From: an uncultured Bacteroidales bacterium
GTDB taxonomy: Bacteria > Bacteroidota > Bacteroidia > Bacteroidales > Paludibacteraceae
Length of the DNA: 38,488 nucleotides
Assembly: GCA_944321155.1 (NCBI GenBank)
Contig: CALUKG010000010.1
Span: 1 to 38,488 of the forward strand
Direction: 5' to 3'
In this document: positions 24,950 through 34,276 of the stretch, piece after piece
Position numbering within the stretch: position 1 is the first letter of the stretch
Layout of the letters: each line of letters opens with the position of its first letter
The notes under the pieces: model-generated
Databases searched by the model: none
The model's input: only the letters and a program-made list of their open reading frames with translations
Told to the model about the DNA's origin: nothing
Position numbers and translations under genes: made by a program

Positions 24950-27339
24950 AACGACGAATATTGTATACTGTTGTATTCCTGTTTTCTTTCATGTTTTCAT
25001 TGACTGCACAGCTGACTGTTTCTGGAGGTGTCACAGACCAGCAGGGGCATTCTATGACAGGAGTAAATGTGGTGTTGCTCTACATGGATTCAACGGTTTG
25101 TACGGGAACGGTAAGTGATGCACATGGTCGTTTCTCCATAACAAAAGTATCGGCAGGGAGCTATATTTTGCGTTGCAGCATGGTGGGTTATGCCAATGTA
25201 TGGCAAATGCTTGACATGGCAAAAGACACAGTATTGCCGGATATTGTCCTAAAAGAAGGTGTTGAATTGGAGGGGATTGCTGTGGAATCAGTTGTGAGAC
25301 GTTCTTTTGCTACCCGTGATGAAATCTATCTGACAAAAGATATCTTGGAAAAAAGTGTAACAGCACTTGATGCTGTCACGCAATTGCCTGAGTTCCGAAG
25401 AGTCGGGTGGAATGAAATTGCCGCTTCAGATGATAGCCCCATGCTCATTGTCATAGACGACAGAATAGTCACAGCCGATGAGTTGCTTACCCTTGACCCT
25501 AGCAAGATTAAGAAAGTCATCAGTCATAAAACCCCACCTTTACGTTACAAGAGTTATAATGTGCAGAGGGTGCTCGAAATAGTTACGGACAGACCCAGAG
25601 CACGTACCTATGACCTTAACCTCATGACGAATGACAATTTTTTCACTTGGCTTGAATCCAGCGATTATGCATCGTTCATCTATAACGATTCCCTCAACCG
25701 GTTCGGACTCGATTATGGTTATATGTATCAGAATAACAGCTATTGCAATACACTTCCTGTACAAAATACAAATATTTACAGTTACATGCAAACCGACGGG
25801 CAATGGATTACCAATCAATACCGCACATACAATATGCAACGCTTGAAATCCTCGCATACACCTAACATCTACTACCAGCGTTTTACCTCCGATTATACAC
25901 TCATAGCAGACGTGAATTACCAGGATGTATCATCTGTTGATAATCTCCCGACAGATATTGAAATTGCGACCCACACATCTGCTCCTAACTATGGAAAGGG
26001 ACAAGACAGCCTTTTTACGATAACACGTACAGCATCGGCTAATCTCTATTTTGCTTATGATTTTGGTAATGAACGCCAATTTGTTGTTGACATTATTGGG
26101 TCGTTCTCACAGTCTGGACAAGATAACAATCTTTGGCGACAAATGAACACGCCAGACCCCACTATGGACTACAACTATACCACCGCACTCAGCAATCTTT
26201 CTTATTCGGCCATTGCTGAGGCTGGTTATTACGGGAAACTCTGGGGAGGTGAGTGGAACATTGGTGGAAAATACATGTACAAACGGCTCAATCAGACATA
26301 TTCATTCCTTTCACAAGATTTGGCCAGTCAACCATCTGAAACCTCAACCAAGCAATATTTCATGACAGAAGAATTGTACGCAGCGTATGAAAAAAACTGG
26401 AACAAGACGGGACTTTCCGGTTCGTTCCATTTGAACAACACCACTTATTGGCTGCAAGACACCACCTACAACTTCTTTATACCGACGTTCTCTCTTTATG
26501 CGAATCATAATTTTTCCAACACATTGTCACTTAGTGCTTCTACCTCCCTCTTCTTTAGCGCTCCCGATTTGAGCGACCTCAGTAATGCGGCTTCTTTCAA
26601 AGACAAATATTTCATCATGATAGGTAACCCGCATCTCAAGCCGAGTTATGGTACTCAGACATCCATCCGGATGAACTTATCCAATAAAAAAGGAACTTTT
26701 TCATATATGCCGTTTCTTAACTTTATTTACCGCAAAAATCATAACGTACCTATGATTTACAATAAAAACGAAATGTTTTACTATCAGTCGCTCCCGACAA
26801 AACATTATTATGATGCAATGTGGGGGAATGTGCTGATGTGGAGGCCACTCAAGTGGTTGGAATGGCGTTCTTCTGTTTTTGTAGGCTACCAGAATTTTGC
26901 TACTGTCAATAATGGTTATGGCAATTTCTTTTTTACAGAATACCATTTTCTTACATTCCGCCCTAAACAGTTCAACATACGACTTCACATGGAAAAAGTG
27001 TTTGCCAATAACGTCATTGACAACTACCATAATATGTTGGGGGACATGGGCTATAGATTTCCGACCAATTTCGGTATAGATGTTTCTTGGTCCAATAATA
27101 TTTGGACTTTGCGTTGTAACTACATGTACGTAGGTGAGGCACTATTGCAGAGTACAACACCAGCTTTCCGATACGAAGAACACGGAAACTATTTTAATAG
27201 TTCACATGTCATATTTGTAGGGGCTACTTATCATCTCCACTACGGAGATATGCAACAGCGTAACACTAAAAAACGTATCAACAACGCAGACAACGACAGT
27301 GGAATCATTTCTTCTAACAAGAATCTACTTGATTTGTAA
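24946..27339 (+). CDS. TonB-receptor-like outer-membrane protein with carboxypeptidase-regulatory domain
   Basis: From the ATG at 24946 the protein is 797 aa. It has a signal peptide (MKRRILYTVVFLFSFMFSLTAQ). A carboxypeptidase-regulatory-like domain (GGVTDQQGHSMTGVNVVLL, VSDAHGRFSITKVSAGSYIL) follows, then a plug-like region (ITKDILEKS-type YLTKDILEKSVTALDAVTQL, DDSPMLIVIDDRIV) and a long aromatic-rich barrel. The hydrophilic tail (RNTKKRINNADNDSGI) is typical of the OMP_b-brl_3 group. No TonB box or SusD-like neighbour is seen, so the substrate and energy coupling are unknown. An in-frame GTG at 24904 has no ribosome site and overlaps the leader ORF, so I rejected it as the start. Confidence 0.85.
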   Translation: MKRRILYTVVFLFSFMFSLTAQLTVSGGVTDQQGHSMTGVNVVLLYMDSTVCTGTVSDAHGRFSITKVSAGSYILRCSMVGYANVWQMLDMAKDTVLPDIVLKEGVELEGIAVESVVRRSFATRDEIYLTKDILEKSVTALDAVTQLPEFRRVGWNEIAASDDSPMLIVIDDRIVTADELLTLDPSKIKKVISHKTPPLRYKSYNVQRVLEIVTDRPRARTYDLNLMTNDNFFTWLESSDYASFIYNDSLNRFGLDYGYMYQNNSYCNTLPVQNTNIYSYMQTDGQWITNQYRTYNMQRLKSSHTPNIYYQRFTSDYTLIADVNYQDVSSVDNLPTDIEIATHTSAPNYGKGQDSLFTITRTASANLYFAYDFGNERQFVVDIIGSFSQSGQDNNLWRQMNTPDPTMDYNYTTALSNLSYSAIAEAGYYGKLWGGEWNIGGKYMYKRLNQTYSFLSQDLASQPSETSTKQYFMTEELYAAYEKNWNKTGLSGSFHLNNTTYWLQDTTYNFFIPTFSLYANHNFSNTLSLSASTSLFFSAPDLSDLSNAASFKDKYFIMIGNPHLKPSYGTQTSIRMNLSNKKGTFSYMPFLNFIYRKNHNVPMIYNKNEMFYYQSLPTKHYYDAMWGNVLMWRPLKWLEWRSSVFVGYQNFATVNNGYGNFFFTEYHFLTFRPKQFNIRLHMEKVFANNVIDNYHNMLGDMGYRFPTNFGIDVSWSNNIWTLRCNYMYVGEALLQSTTPAFRYEEHGNYFNSSHVIFVGATYHLHYGDMQQRNTKKRINNADNDSGIISSNKNLLDL

Positions 27340-27343
27340 TATT

Positions 27344-27361
27344 AAGATGACCACATCTTTT
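27344..27361 (+). terminator. Weak hairpin after the TonB-receptor-like gene
   Basis: AAGATG (27344-27349) pairs with CATCTT (27354-27359) across a 4-nt loop, followed by TTG. It is short and only possibly a terminator. Confidence 0.35.
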
Positions 27362-27442
27362 GAAACAGATTAACAAAACGGGATAAGGCAAAGAGGAGTT
27401 CTATGTTTTATGGTGTGCTTTGCATGTTTTTTTGACCTGATG

Positions 27443-27474
27443 TTTGGGTGCTTGTTTCCTTTTTTTTACTTTTG
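27443..27474 (+). promoter_or_regulatory. Promoter of the DUF4494-yggS-recQ unit
   Basis: TTTG (27443-27446), 20 nt, TACTTTTG (27467-27474). Both boxes match. The ATG at 27500 lies 25 nt downstream, so the leader is very short. Confidence 0.85.
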
Positions 27475-27499
27475 CGTGCATTTAAAAATAAGAGTAGTT

Positions 27500-27967
27500 A
27501 TGACAAACAATTGGTTTGAGTGTAAAATCAAATATGAGAAAACACTCGAGGAGGGAAAGATACAGAAAGTCAACGAATCGTATTTGGTATTTGCCTTTTC
27601 GTTTACAGATGCGGAAGCACGCATTATTGAGGAGATGAAGCCTTTTATCAGTGGTGAGTTTGAAGTGGCAAATATCAGGAAAGTGCGTCTGTGGGAATTG
27701 TTTGATGATGGTGAGGGTGACCGTTGGTACCGTTGCAAGGTATATCTGATTACCCTTGATGAGGAAAGCGGAACGGAAAAGAAAAAGGGAATCAGTGTAT
27801 TGGTTCATGCATCGAACGTAAAGGAAGCGTGGGATGTATTGACCAAGGGCATGGATGGTACATTGAGCGACTACGAGGTGGCTGCGATTGTAGAAACACC
27901 GTTGATGGACGTTTATCGTGATATGGTAGCACCTGAAGCTGCCGCAACGGGGGTTCAATTGGCATAG
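27500..27967 (+). CDS. DUF4494 domain protein
   Basis: The 155-aa cytoplasmic protein is recognised as DUF4494 by its opening NNWFECKIKYEKTLEEGK, the middle RLWELFDDGEGDRWYRCKVYLIT, and SDYEVAAIVETPLMDVY. It is a small alpha/beta protein confined to Bacteroidetes with no known function. The frame is open upstream to 27410, but that would run through the promoter, so I start at 27500. It lies 22 nt before yggS, an arrangement that suggests a link to PLP homeostasis or simply shared expression. Confidence 0.85.
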   Translation: MTNNWFECKIKYEKTLEEGKIQKVNESYLVFAFSFTDAEARIIEEMKPFISGEFEVANIRKVRLWELFDDGEGDRWYRCKVYLITLDEESGTEKKKGISVLVHASNVKEAWDVLTKGMDGTLSDYEVAAIVETPLMDVYRDMVAPEAAATGVQLA

Positions 27968-27989
27968 AGAAACAAAAGCAATTTTTGAT

Positions 27990-28664
27990 ATGGATATAGC
28001 ACAACATCTGAAGGAGATACGTGCCGGATTGCCCCAAGAGGTAAAGCTGGTTTGCGTCTCCAAATTTCATCCGGTTTCAGCAATTCTAGAAGCTTATGAA
28101 GCCGGTGCACGCATATTTGGCGAGAGCCGTGTGCAGGAAATGTGTGCAAAATACGAGGAACTCCACGAAAAGGAAGATATCCAATGGCACTTTATCGGTC
28201 ATTTGCAAACCAACAAAATCAAGAATATCGTTCCGTTTGTCCACTTGATTCATGGTGTCGATTCTCCCCATTTGTTGGAGGCTATCAACAAAGAGGCGGC
28301 TAAAGTAGGACGTATTGTCAATTGTCTTTTGCAGGCGCACATAGCCACAGAGGAAACCAAATTCGGTTTCTCCGATGAGGAACTGCTCGAATATGTCGCT
28401 ACCGGCGAATGGAGAAATTTGCCTTATGTGCGGGTGTGTGGACTGATGGGAATGGCCAGCAACACAGACAATGAAGAACAGGTGCGTGCAGAATTCCATC
28501 ACCTGAGAGAATTGTTCTTGAAAATCAAGAACAACTATTTTACCAATGTGGCGTCGTTCAAGGAATTGTCTATGGGCATGTCGCACGATTATCAGATTGC
28601 CATATCGGAGGGCAGTACAATGGTGCGTATCGGTACAGCCATTTTTGGAGAGCGGGTCTATTAG
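27990..28664 (+). CDS. YggS/PLPBP family pyridoxal-phosphate-binding protein
   Basis: The 224-aa protein is a single alanine-racemase-like barrel that binds pyridoxal phosphate. It shows the PLP lysine in KLVCVSKFHPVSAI, FGESRVQEM, WHFIGHLQTNKIK, and SMGMSHDYQIAISEGSTMVRIGTAIFG, which carries the phosphate-binding segment. Members of this family keep free PLP and amino-acid pools balanced; no catalytic reaction is established. It lies between DUF4494 (22 nt upstream) and recQ (18 nt downstream). Confidence 0.94.
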   Translation: MDIAQHLKEIRAGLPQEVKLVCVSKFHPVSAILEAYEAGARIFGESRVQEMCAKYEELHEKEDIQWHFIGHLQTNKIKNIVPFVHLIHGVDSPHLLEAINKEAAKVGRIVNCLLQAHIATEETKFGFSDEELLEYVATGEWRNLPYVRVCGLMGMASNTDNEEQVRAEFHHLRELFLKIKNNYFTNVASFKELSMGMSHDYQIAISEGSTMVRIGTAIFGERVY

Positions 28665-28682
28665 TCCGCTGGCGGGTGTGCA

Positions 28683-30587
28683 ATGATGGACAGATATCTT
28701 TCCGTATTGAAAACCTATTGGGGTTATGATAGCTTTCGGCCTTTGCAGGCTGAAATCGTACGGAGTATTGCAGAAGGAAATGATACCTTGGCTTTGATGC
28801 CGACCGGTGGCGGAAAATCGCTGACCTTCCAGGTGCCTACCATGGCACAGGAAGGCATGTGTCTGGTCATAACGCCACTGATAGCCTTGATGAAAGACCA
28901 GGTGCAGAATTTGCAGGCACGCGGAATCAAGGCAACCGCCATTTATTCAGGCATGCAACAGCGTGAAATAGAGCAATGGCTGGACAATTGCGTCTATGGC
29001 GACTACAAGTTTCTCTATCTTTCACCCGAACGTTTGTGCACGGATTTGTTTTTGCGGCGTTGGCCATATATGAATGTGTGTCTGATAGCCGTGGACGAAT
29101 CACACTGCATATCACAATGGGGATATGATTTTCGTCCCTCTTATCTGAAAATTGCGGAAATCCGAAAACAGAAACCCGATGTGCCGGTTTTGGCATTGAC
29201 GGCCACAGCCACTCCCGAAGTGGCAAAAGACATTCAGGAAAAGCTGCTTTTCCGTTGTCCTTGTGTATTTCAGAAAAGTTTTTACCGTTCCAATTTGTCT
29301 TATGTTGTGCGGCACACGGAAGACAAGCAGGGGCTTATGCTCGATATTCTGAAGAAGGTGCCGGGCAGTTCTGTTGTCTATGTGCGTAATCGGAAGCGCA
29401 CGCGCGAAGTAGCGGAAATTCTTTGCGGAAATGGCATTCGTGCAGACTTCTTCCATGCTGGATTGGGTAATTGGGAGAAAGATGAACGTCAGGCACGTTG
29501 GAAAACGGGGGAGACCCGTGTGATTGTAGCGACAAATGCCTTTGGAATGGGCATTGACAAGCCCGATGTGCGCAGTGTGATTCACTTGGATTTGCCCGAC
29601 AGCATAGAGGCCTATTTCCAGGAAGCCGGCAGGGCAGGGCGCGATGAGAAACAGGCTTATGCGGTCTTGCTGTGCAACAAGGGCGATGAGGTGAAATTGA
29701 AAAAGAGGATTACCGATAATTTCCCTTCCAAAGACTATGTGCGTGAGGTCTATGACCATGTGTGTATGTATTACCAGATAGCCTTGGGAAGCGGATGTGA
29801 GCAGGTATTTCCGTTTGATTTGCAGGCATTTTGTGCCCAATATAAACTTTCTTTGTTTCAAGCCTACAGTGCCTTGCAGCTTTTGCAGTTGGCGGGTGTA
29901 ATAGAGGTAACTGACGAACAGGACTCCAGTTCTCGCATCGTGTTTAGCATTACCCGTGATGAGTTGTACAATATCCGTTTGTCAGAACAGGAGGAAAGGG
30001 TGGTGCAGGTGTTGCTGCGTTCCTATACCGGGCTGTTTTTTGATTTGGTCATGATTGACGAGGATGCGATTGCCCATAGGGCTTCCTGCAGTCACCGACA
30101 GTTGTGTGAAACCTTGATTTCCTTGTCGCGCCGCCATATTATCCGTTATGTGCCGCGCCGTGTTACTCCTTACATTATATTTACCACCCAGCGTCTTCGT
30201 TCTGATTTGCTGGTGTTGAACGCATCGGTCTATGATGAGCGCAAAAAGCGTTATGAAGAGAAAATTCAGGCCATGTTGGGCTATGCGTTTGAAACGGATG
30301 AATGTCGCAGCCGTTATCTTTTGTCTTATTTTGGCGAGAAAGACAGTCCAGCTTGCGGACATTGTGATGTGTGCATGGCAAAAAAGAAAAAAGAACCAAC
30401 CCTTGATATGCACAAGAAGGCAACGGCACAGGTGGAAAGCCTTTTGCGTCAGGAAAGCGCCGATTTACATACACTCGTTGCCACAACAGGCCTGCCAGAA
30501 CAGGAAGCCTTGACGTTGATACGGCATTTGCAAGACGACGGAAAAATACGTCTGAATGCAGCGATGCGCTATGAATGGATAGGATAA
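28683..30587 (+). CDS. recQ: RecQ-family ATP-dependent DNA helicase
   Basis: RecQ is a 3'-5' helicase acting in recombination and repair. The 634-aa product has Walker A LMPTGGGKSLTFQ (GGGKS at 42-46), motif II DESHCISQWGYDFRP, and motif VI region ATNAFGMGIDKPDVRSVIH with QEAGRAGRDE. A zinc-binding segment CGHCDVCMAKKKK (about 557) follows, then a short winged-helix-like C-terminus. It has no HRDC domain of the E. coli type that I can recognise. Two ATGs stand in tandem (28683 and 28686); either may be used. It is the last gene of the DUF4494 unit. Confidence 0.95.
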   Translation: MMDRYLSVLKTYWGYDSFRPLQAEIVRSIAEGNDTLALMPTGGGKSLTFQVPTMAQEGMCLVITPLIALMKDQVQNLQARGIKATAIYSGMQQREIEQWLDNCVYGDYKFLYLSPERLCTDLFLRRWPYMNVCLIAVDESHCISQWGYDFRPSYLKIAEIRKQKPDVPVLALTATATPEVAKDIQEKLLFRCPCVFQKSFYRSNLSYVVRHTEDKQGLMLDILKKVPGSSVVYVRNRKRTREVAEILCGNGIRADFFHAGLGNWEKDERQARWKTGETRVIVATNAFGMGIDKPDVRSVIHLDLPDSIEAYFQEAGRAGRDEKQAYAVLLCNKGDEVKLKKRITDNFPSKDYVREVYDHVCMYYQIALGSGCEQVFPFDLQAFCAQYKLSLFQAYSALQLLQLAGVIEVTDEQDSSSRIVFSITRDELYNIRLSEQEERVVQVLLRSYTGLFFDLVMIDEDAIAHRASCSHRQLCETLISLSRRHIIRYVPRRVTPYIIFTTQRLRSDLLVLNASVYDERKKRYEEKIQAMLGYAFETDECRSRYLLSYFGEKDSPACGHCDVCMAKKKKEPTLDMHKKATAQVESLLRQESADLHTLVATTGLPEQEALTLIRHLQDDGKIRLNAAMRYEWIG

Positions 30588-30652
30588 TTGGAAATTCGAA
30601 TAAGGAATAGAGATATCTTGTGCATGCAAAATCATAAAACTGCTCTTCCCAT

Positions 30653-30683
30653 TTTGCATTCCACGCGTCTTTCACTATCTTTG
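30653..30683 (+). promoter_or_regulatory. Promoter of pheT
   Basis: TTTG (30653-30656), 19 nt, TATCTTTG (30676-30683), with the ATG 38 nt further. Exact consensus in both boxes. Confidence 0.88.
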
Positions 30684-30721
30684 CAGGCATATTTCGATAT
30701 TTAAACCAATAGCATATATAT

Positions 30722-33184
30722 ATGAATATTTCGTATAAATGGCTCAAGAATTACATTAACTTGACAGATACGCCCGATGAGGTGGCAAGAATTTTAACTT
30801 CCATCGGTTTGGAAGTGGGAACAGTGGAAACAGTACAAACCATTAAAGGAGGATTACAAGGTTTGGTGGTTGGTGAAGTGTTGACTTGCGTTGACCATGA
30901 GAATTCTGACCATTTGCATGTCACTACAGTAAATGTTGGTACAGGTGAACCCTTGCAGATTGTATGCGGTGCTCCTAATGTAGCTGTCGGTCAGAAGGTA
31001 ATTGTAGCTACTGTCGGCACCATATTATATCATGGCGATGAAAGTTATACTATCAAGCGTTCCAAAATACGAGGCGTAGAGTCAGTAGGTATGATATGTG
31101 CTGAAGACGAAATAGGAGTGGGCACCTCACACGATGGTATCATGGTGTTGCCGGCTACTACACCTGTCGGTATGCTTGCAAAGGACTATTTCCACGTGGA
31201 AGATGATGCACTGATAGAAGTGGATATTACCCCTAACCGTGCAGACGCCATCTCACATTATGGGGTAGCACGTGATTTGGCTGCCTATTATTCTTACCGT
31301 AACCCGATGGTGAAACTGACACGTCCGTCAGTAGAACATTTCAAGGTAGGCAATCAGTCATTGACCATTCCTGTCGAAGTGAAAAATGAGGCGGCATGTC
31401 CCCGTTATTCAGGACTGACCATTAGCGGTGTGACCATCAAGGAGTCACCCGAATGGTTGCAAAACGCATTGCGCACCATTGGCTTGCACCCAATCAACAA
31501 TGTAGTGGATGTAACCAACTATGTGATGCACGAAATGGGACAACCGCTACATTCATTCGATGCCGCCAAAATCAAGGGAGGAAAAATCATTGTGGGCAAT
31601 GTGCCACAAGGCACCAAGTTTGTCACCTTGGACGGAGTGGAACGCACCTTGGATGCCAGCGACCTCATGATATGCAATGGAGAAGGCGAACCAATGTGTA
31701 TTGCCGGAGTATTCGGTGGATTGGAGTCTGGTGTGAGCAACGAAACAACATCTGTATTCATAGAAAGTGCCTATTTCGACCCCGTTTCCATACGTAAAAC
31801 GGCACGTCGCCACGGATTGAACACAGATGCCAGCTTCCGCTATGAAAGAGGATGCGACCCTAACAATACTTTGTATATACTTATGCGTTGTGCACTCTTG
31901 ATACAGGAAGTGGCAGGCGGAACAGTTTCAAGTGAGATTATCGACGTTTATCCTAAGCCTTTGGAAAACTTCAAAGTCTCTATGACACTCGACAAAGTAC
32001 ATAAGCTGATTGGAAAAGAAATTGGTTTTGAAGCTGTCGAATCCATTCTGAAAGCGTTGGATATCAAAATATTGGATATAACCAATGGCGTCTATTCATT
32101 GGAAGTACCCCGCTATCGCGTGGATGTACAGCGTGATGTAGACGTGATTGAAGACATTCTGCGCATCTACGGATACAACAACATAGAGATTTCCAATTCC
32201 TTGAACGCCTGCTTGAGCTATGCCGAAAAACCGGACAGCTATAAGCTCCAAAACCGCATATCCGAGCAGTTAACAGCTTGCGGTTTCAATGAAATAATGA
32301 ACAACTCTTTGACCAAACAATCCTATTATGCAGAATGCCAGGCATATCCATTGGCCAATTGCGTCACATTGATGAACGCTTTGAGCAATGATTTGGGAGT
32401 ATTGCGTCAAACCTTGCTGTTTGGAGGTTTGGAAAGCATTGCCTATAATGCCAATCGTAAGAATGCCGACCTGAAATTCTATGAGTTCGGCAACTGCTAT
32501 TATTACCATCCGGAAAACAAGAAGGAAGGCAAAGTCTTGTCTGCCTATTCCGAAGATTTGCATTTAGGTATGTGGATTACAGGCAACAGAACGGCACAAA
32601 CATGGATGCGTCCAGAAGAAAAAACGTCGTTTTATGAGTTGAAAGCACATGTTGAAAATGCCTTGCGTCGTTTGGGAGTTAATGTCAATAAGTTAGTTCT
32701 CAAACCATTTACCAACGATTTGTTTACTGATGCTTTGGAGATTTTCTCCGCATCCAAACGGAAGTTGGGCATAATGGCAGTTGTAGACAAGTCTGTTCGG
32801 AAAATCTTCGACATTGAAAACGAAGTCTATTTCGCTGATTTGAGTTGGGCTGCCCTCTTGCAGGAAATAAAGAACAATAAAGTGACATATACGGAAATAC
32901 CCAAATTTCCGGGTGTAAAACGTGATTTGGCATTGCTCATTGACAAAGATGTGAAATACATCGACTTGTACAATGCGGCTTTTGAAACCGAACGCAAATT
33001 ATTGACCAAAGTCAGCCTGTTCGATGTCTATGAAGGCAAGAACCTCGAAGCAGGCAAAAAATCCTATGCTTTGAGCTTTATTCTGCAAGACAAGGAAAAA
33101 ACTCTGAACGACAAACAGATTGAAAACGTAATGACACGTTTGCAGACCATGTTTGAAACCAAGTTTGGGGCAAAAATCCGTTAA
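30722..33184 (+). CDS. pheT: Phenylalanyl-tRNA synthetase beta subunit
   Basis: PheT forms the (alpha-beta)2 enzyme that charges tRNA-Phe. The 820-aa product starts MNISYKWLKNYINLTDTPDE. It has the tRNA-binding OB domain (about 42-150), the B3/B4 editing region (CPRYSGLTISGVTIKESPEWLQ, HEMGQPLHSFDAAKI) and B5 (VPRYRVDVQRDVDVIEDILRIYGY). The synthetase-like core and the C-terminal anticodon-binding ferredoxin fold (TEIPKFPGVKRDLALLIDKDV) follow. pheS is not adjacent. It has its own strong promoter. The porin gene follows after 34 nt with no terminator between, so the envelope cluster may partly ride on this transcript. Confidence 0.97.
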   Translation: MNISYKWLKNYINLTDTPDEVARILTSIGLEVGTVETVQTIKGGLQGLVVGEVLTCVDHENSDHLHVTTVNVGTGEPLQIVCGAPNVAVGQKVIVATVGTILYHGDESYTIKRSKIRGVESVGMICAEDEIGVGTSHDGIMVLPATTPVGMLAKDYFHVEDDALIEVDITPNRADAISHYGVARDLAAYYSYRNPMVKLTRPSVEHFKVGNQSLTIPVEVKNEAACPRYSGLTISGVTIKESPEWLQNALRTIGLHPINNVVDVTNYVMHEMGQPLHSFDAAKIKGGKIIVGNVPQGTKFVTLDGVERTLDASDLMICNGEGEPMCIAGVFGGLESGVSNETTSVFIESAYFDPVSIRKTARRHGLNTDASFRYERGCDPNNTLYILMRCALLIQEVAGGTVSSEIIDVYPKPLENFKVSMTLDKVHKLIGKEIGFEAVESILKALDIKILDITNGVYSLEVPRYRVDVQRDVDVIEDILRIYGYNNIEISNSLNACLSYAEKPDSYKLQNRISEQLTACGFNEIMNNSLTKQSYYAECQAYPLANCVTLMNALSNDLGVLRQTLLFGGLESIAYNANRKNADLKFYEFGNCYYYHPENKKEGKVLSAYSEDLHLGMWITGNRTAQTWMRPEEKTSFYELKAHVENALRRLGVNVNKLVLKPFTNDLFTDALEIFSASKRKLGIMAVVDKSVRKIFDIENEVYFADLSWAALLQEIKNNKVTYTEIPKFPGVKRDLALLIDKDVKYIDLYNAAFETERKLLTKVSLFDVYEGKNLEAGKKSYALSFILQDKEKTLNDKQIENVMTRLQTMFETKFGAKIR

Positions 33185-33218
33185 GCCGCAATACAGAAAA
33201 ACTCTTTAATGTCAATTT

Positions 33219-34265
33219 ATGAGAAAAAGCATTTTAATGGGTGTCATGTGCCTGCTGGCTTTTGCCGGCAAGGCCAGTGACTCCATCGCCGCAAAAGATT
33301 TCGTGCCGAAGATTTCGGGATTGATACGGGCCAAGTATGAATATAATACTTTGGTCAACGGTCATCGGTTTCAGGTGAGGAATGCCCGTTTTTCCCTGCG
33401 CGGAAATATTTGGCCATCCTATATCCACTACAAGGCAGAAATTGATTTGTCAGATGAAGGCGAGATTAAAATGCTCGATGCCTATATCAGCTATGCACCG
33501 GATAAAGGTGTCATGAAAGGATTTTCTGCAACCATCGGTCAGCAAAAAGTTCCCTTCAGTACCGAAAACCTGCGCTCGCCCTATCAGTTCTATTTTGCCA
33601 ACCGTTCCTTCATCGGTAAGCAGATGAGCCACGATGTGCGTGACGTAGGGTTAAAGTTGGCCTACGAATACGATAAGGTATTCCCCTTCTCACTTTCATT
33701 GGGCATATACAATGGTGACGGACTCTACAATCAGCAGGAATGGCAAAAATCCATGAACTATGCCGCACGTCTGGTGTTTCATCCATTCAAGCCATGGCAG
33801 ATTTCATTCAGCCTCAATTCTGTCAAACCTGATGCCATACGTATGAATCTGTATGATGTCAATACCTTCGTCGATTTCTTCAATTTCCATATCGAATCCG
33901 AGTATGTATACAAGCAATATCAGCATGATGTATTTAAACCTACACATGCTTTTCTTGTTTTTGCATCCTACGACATTTTCTTTAAGGACAGAAAGCATGC
34001 CGATAAATTCGGTTATTGGCCGTGTAAGATATCTCCCTTGTTCCGCTATGACTTTATGACCGACAACAACGACGGATATGCCGACGAAACAGGAGCCTAT
34101 CTCCCTACCTATCCGTCACGTCAGCGATTGACGGCGGGAATTACATTCTCACCGGGTATTCCTTTCTTGAGTGACATAAGACTGAATTATGAGCACTATA
34201 TATATGAAAATCCGCAATTGAACCAAGACAACAAACTGGTACTTGAGTGCGTTGCTCGCTTCTAA
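33219..34265 (+). CDS. OprP/OprO-like porin
   Basis: The 348-aa protein has a signal peptide (MRKSILMGVMCLLAFAGKA). A mature beta-barrel follows that begins FVPKISGLIRAKYEYNT and ends LVLECVARF with terminal Phe. The opening strands and FSATIGQQKVPFSTENLRS are typical of the phosphate-selective porin O/P family, whose members in Bacteroidetes vary in substrate. A stop 11 nt before the HisD-like gene places it in one operon with that gene. It gives outer-membrane access for a small solute; phosphate or another anion is a guess from family only. Confidence 0.85.
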   Translation: MRKSILMGVMCLLAFAGKASDSIAAKDFVPKISGLIRAKYEYNTLVNGHRFQVRNARFSLRGNIWPSYIHYKAEIDLSDEGEIKMLDAYISYAPDKGVMKGFSATIGQQKVPFSTENLRSPYQFYFANRSFIGKQMSHDVRDVGLKLAYEYDKVFPFSLSLGIYNGDGLYNQQEWQKSMNYAARLVFHPFKPWQISFSLNSVKPDAIRMNLYDVNTFVDFFNFHIESEYVYKQYQHDVFKPTHAFLVFASYDIFFKDRKHADKFGYWPCKISPLFRYDFMTDNNDGYADETGAYLPTYPSRQRLTAGITFSPGIPFLSDIRLNYEHYIYENPQLNQDNKLVLECVARF

Positions 34266-34276
34266 CAGAATCACTT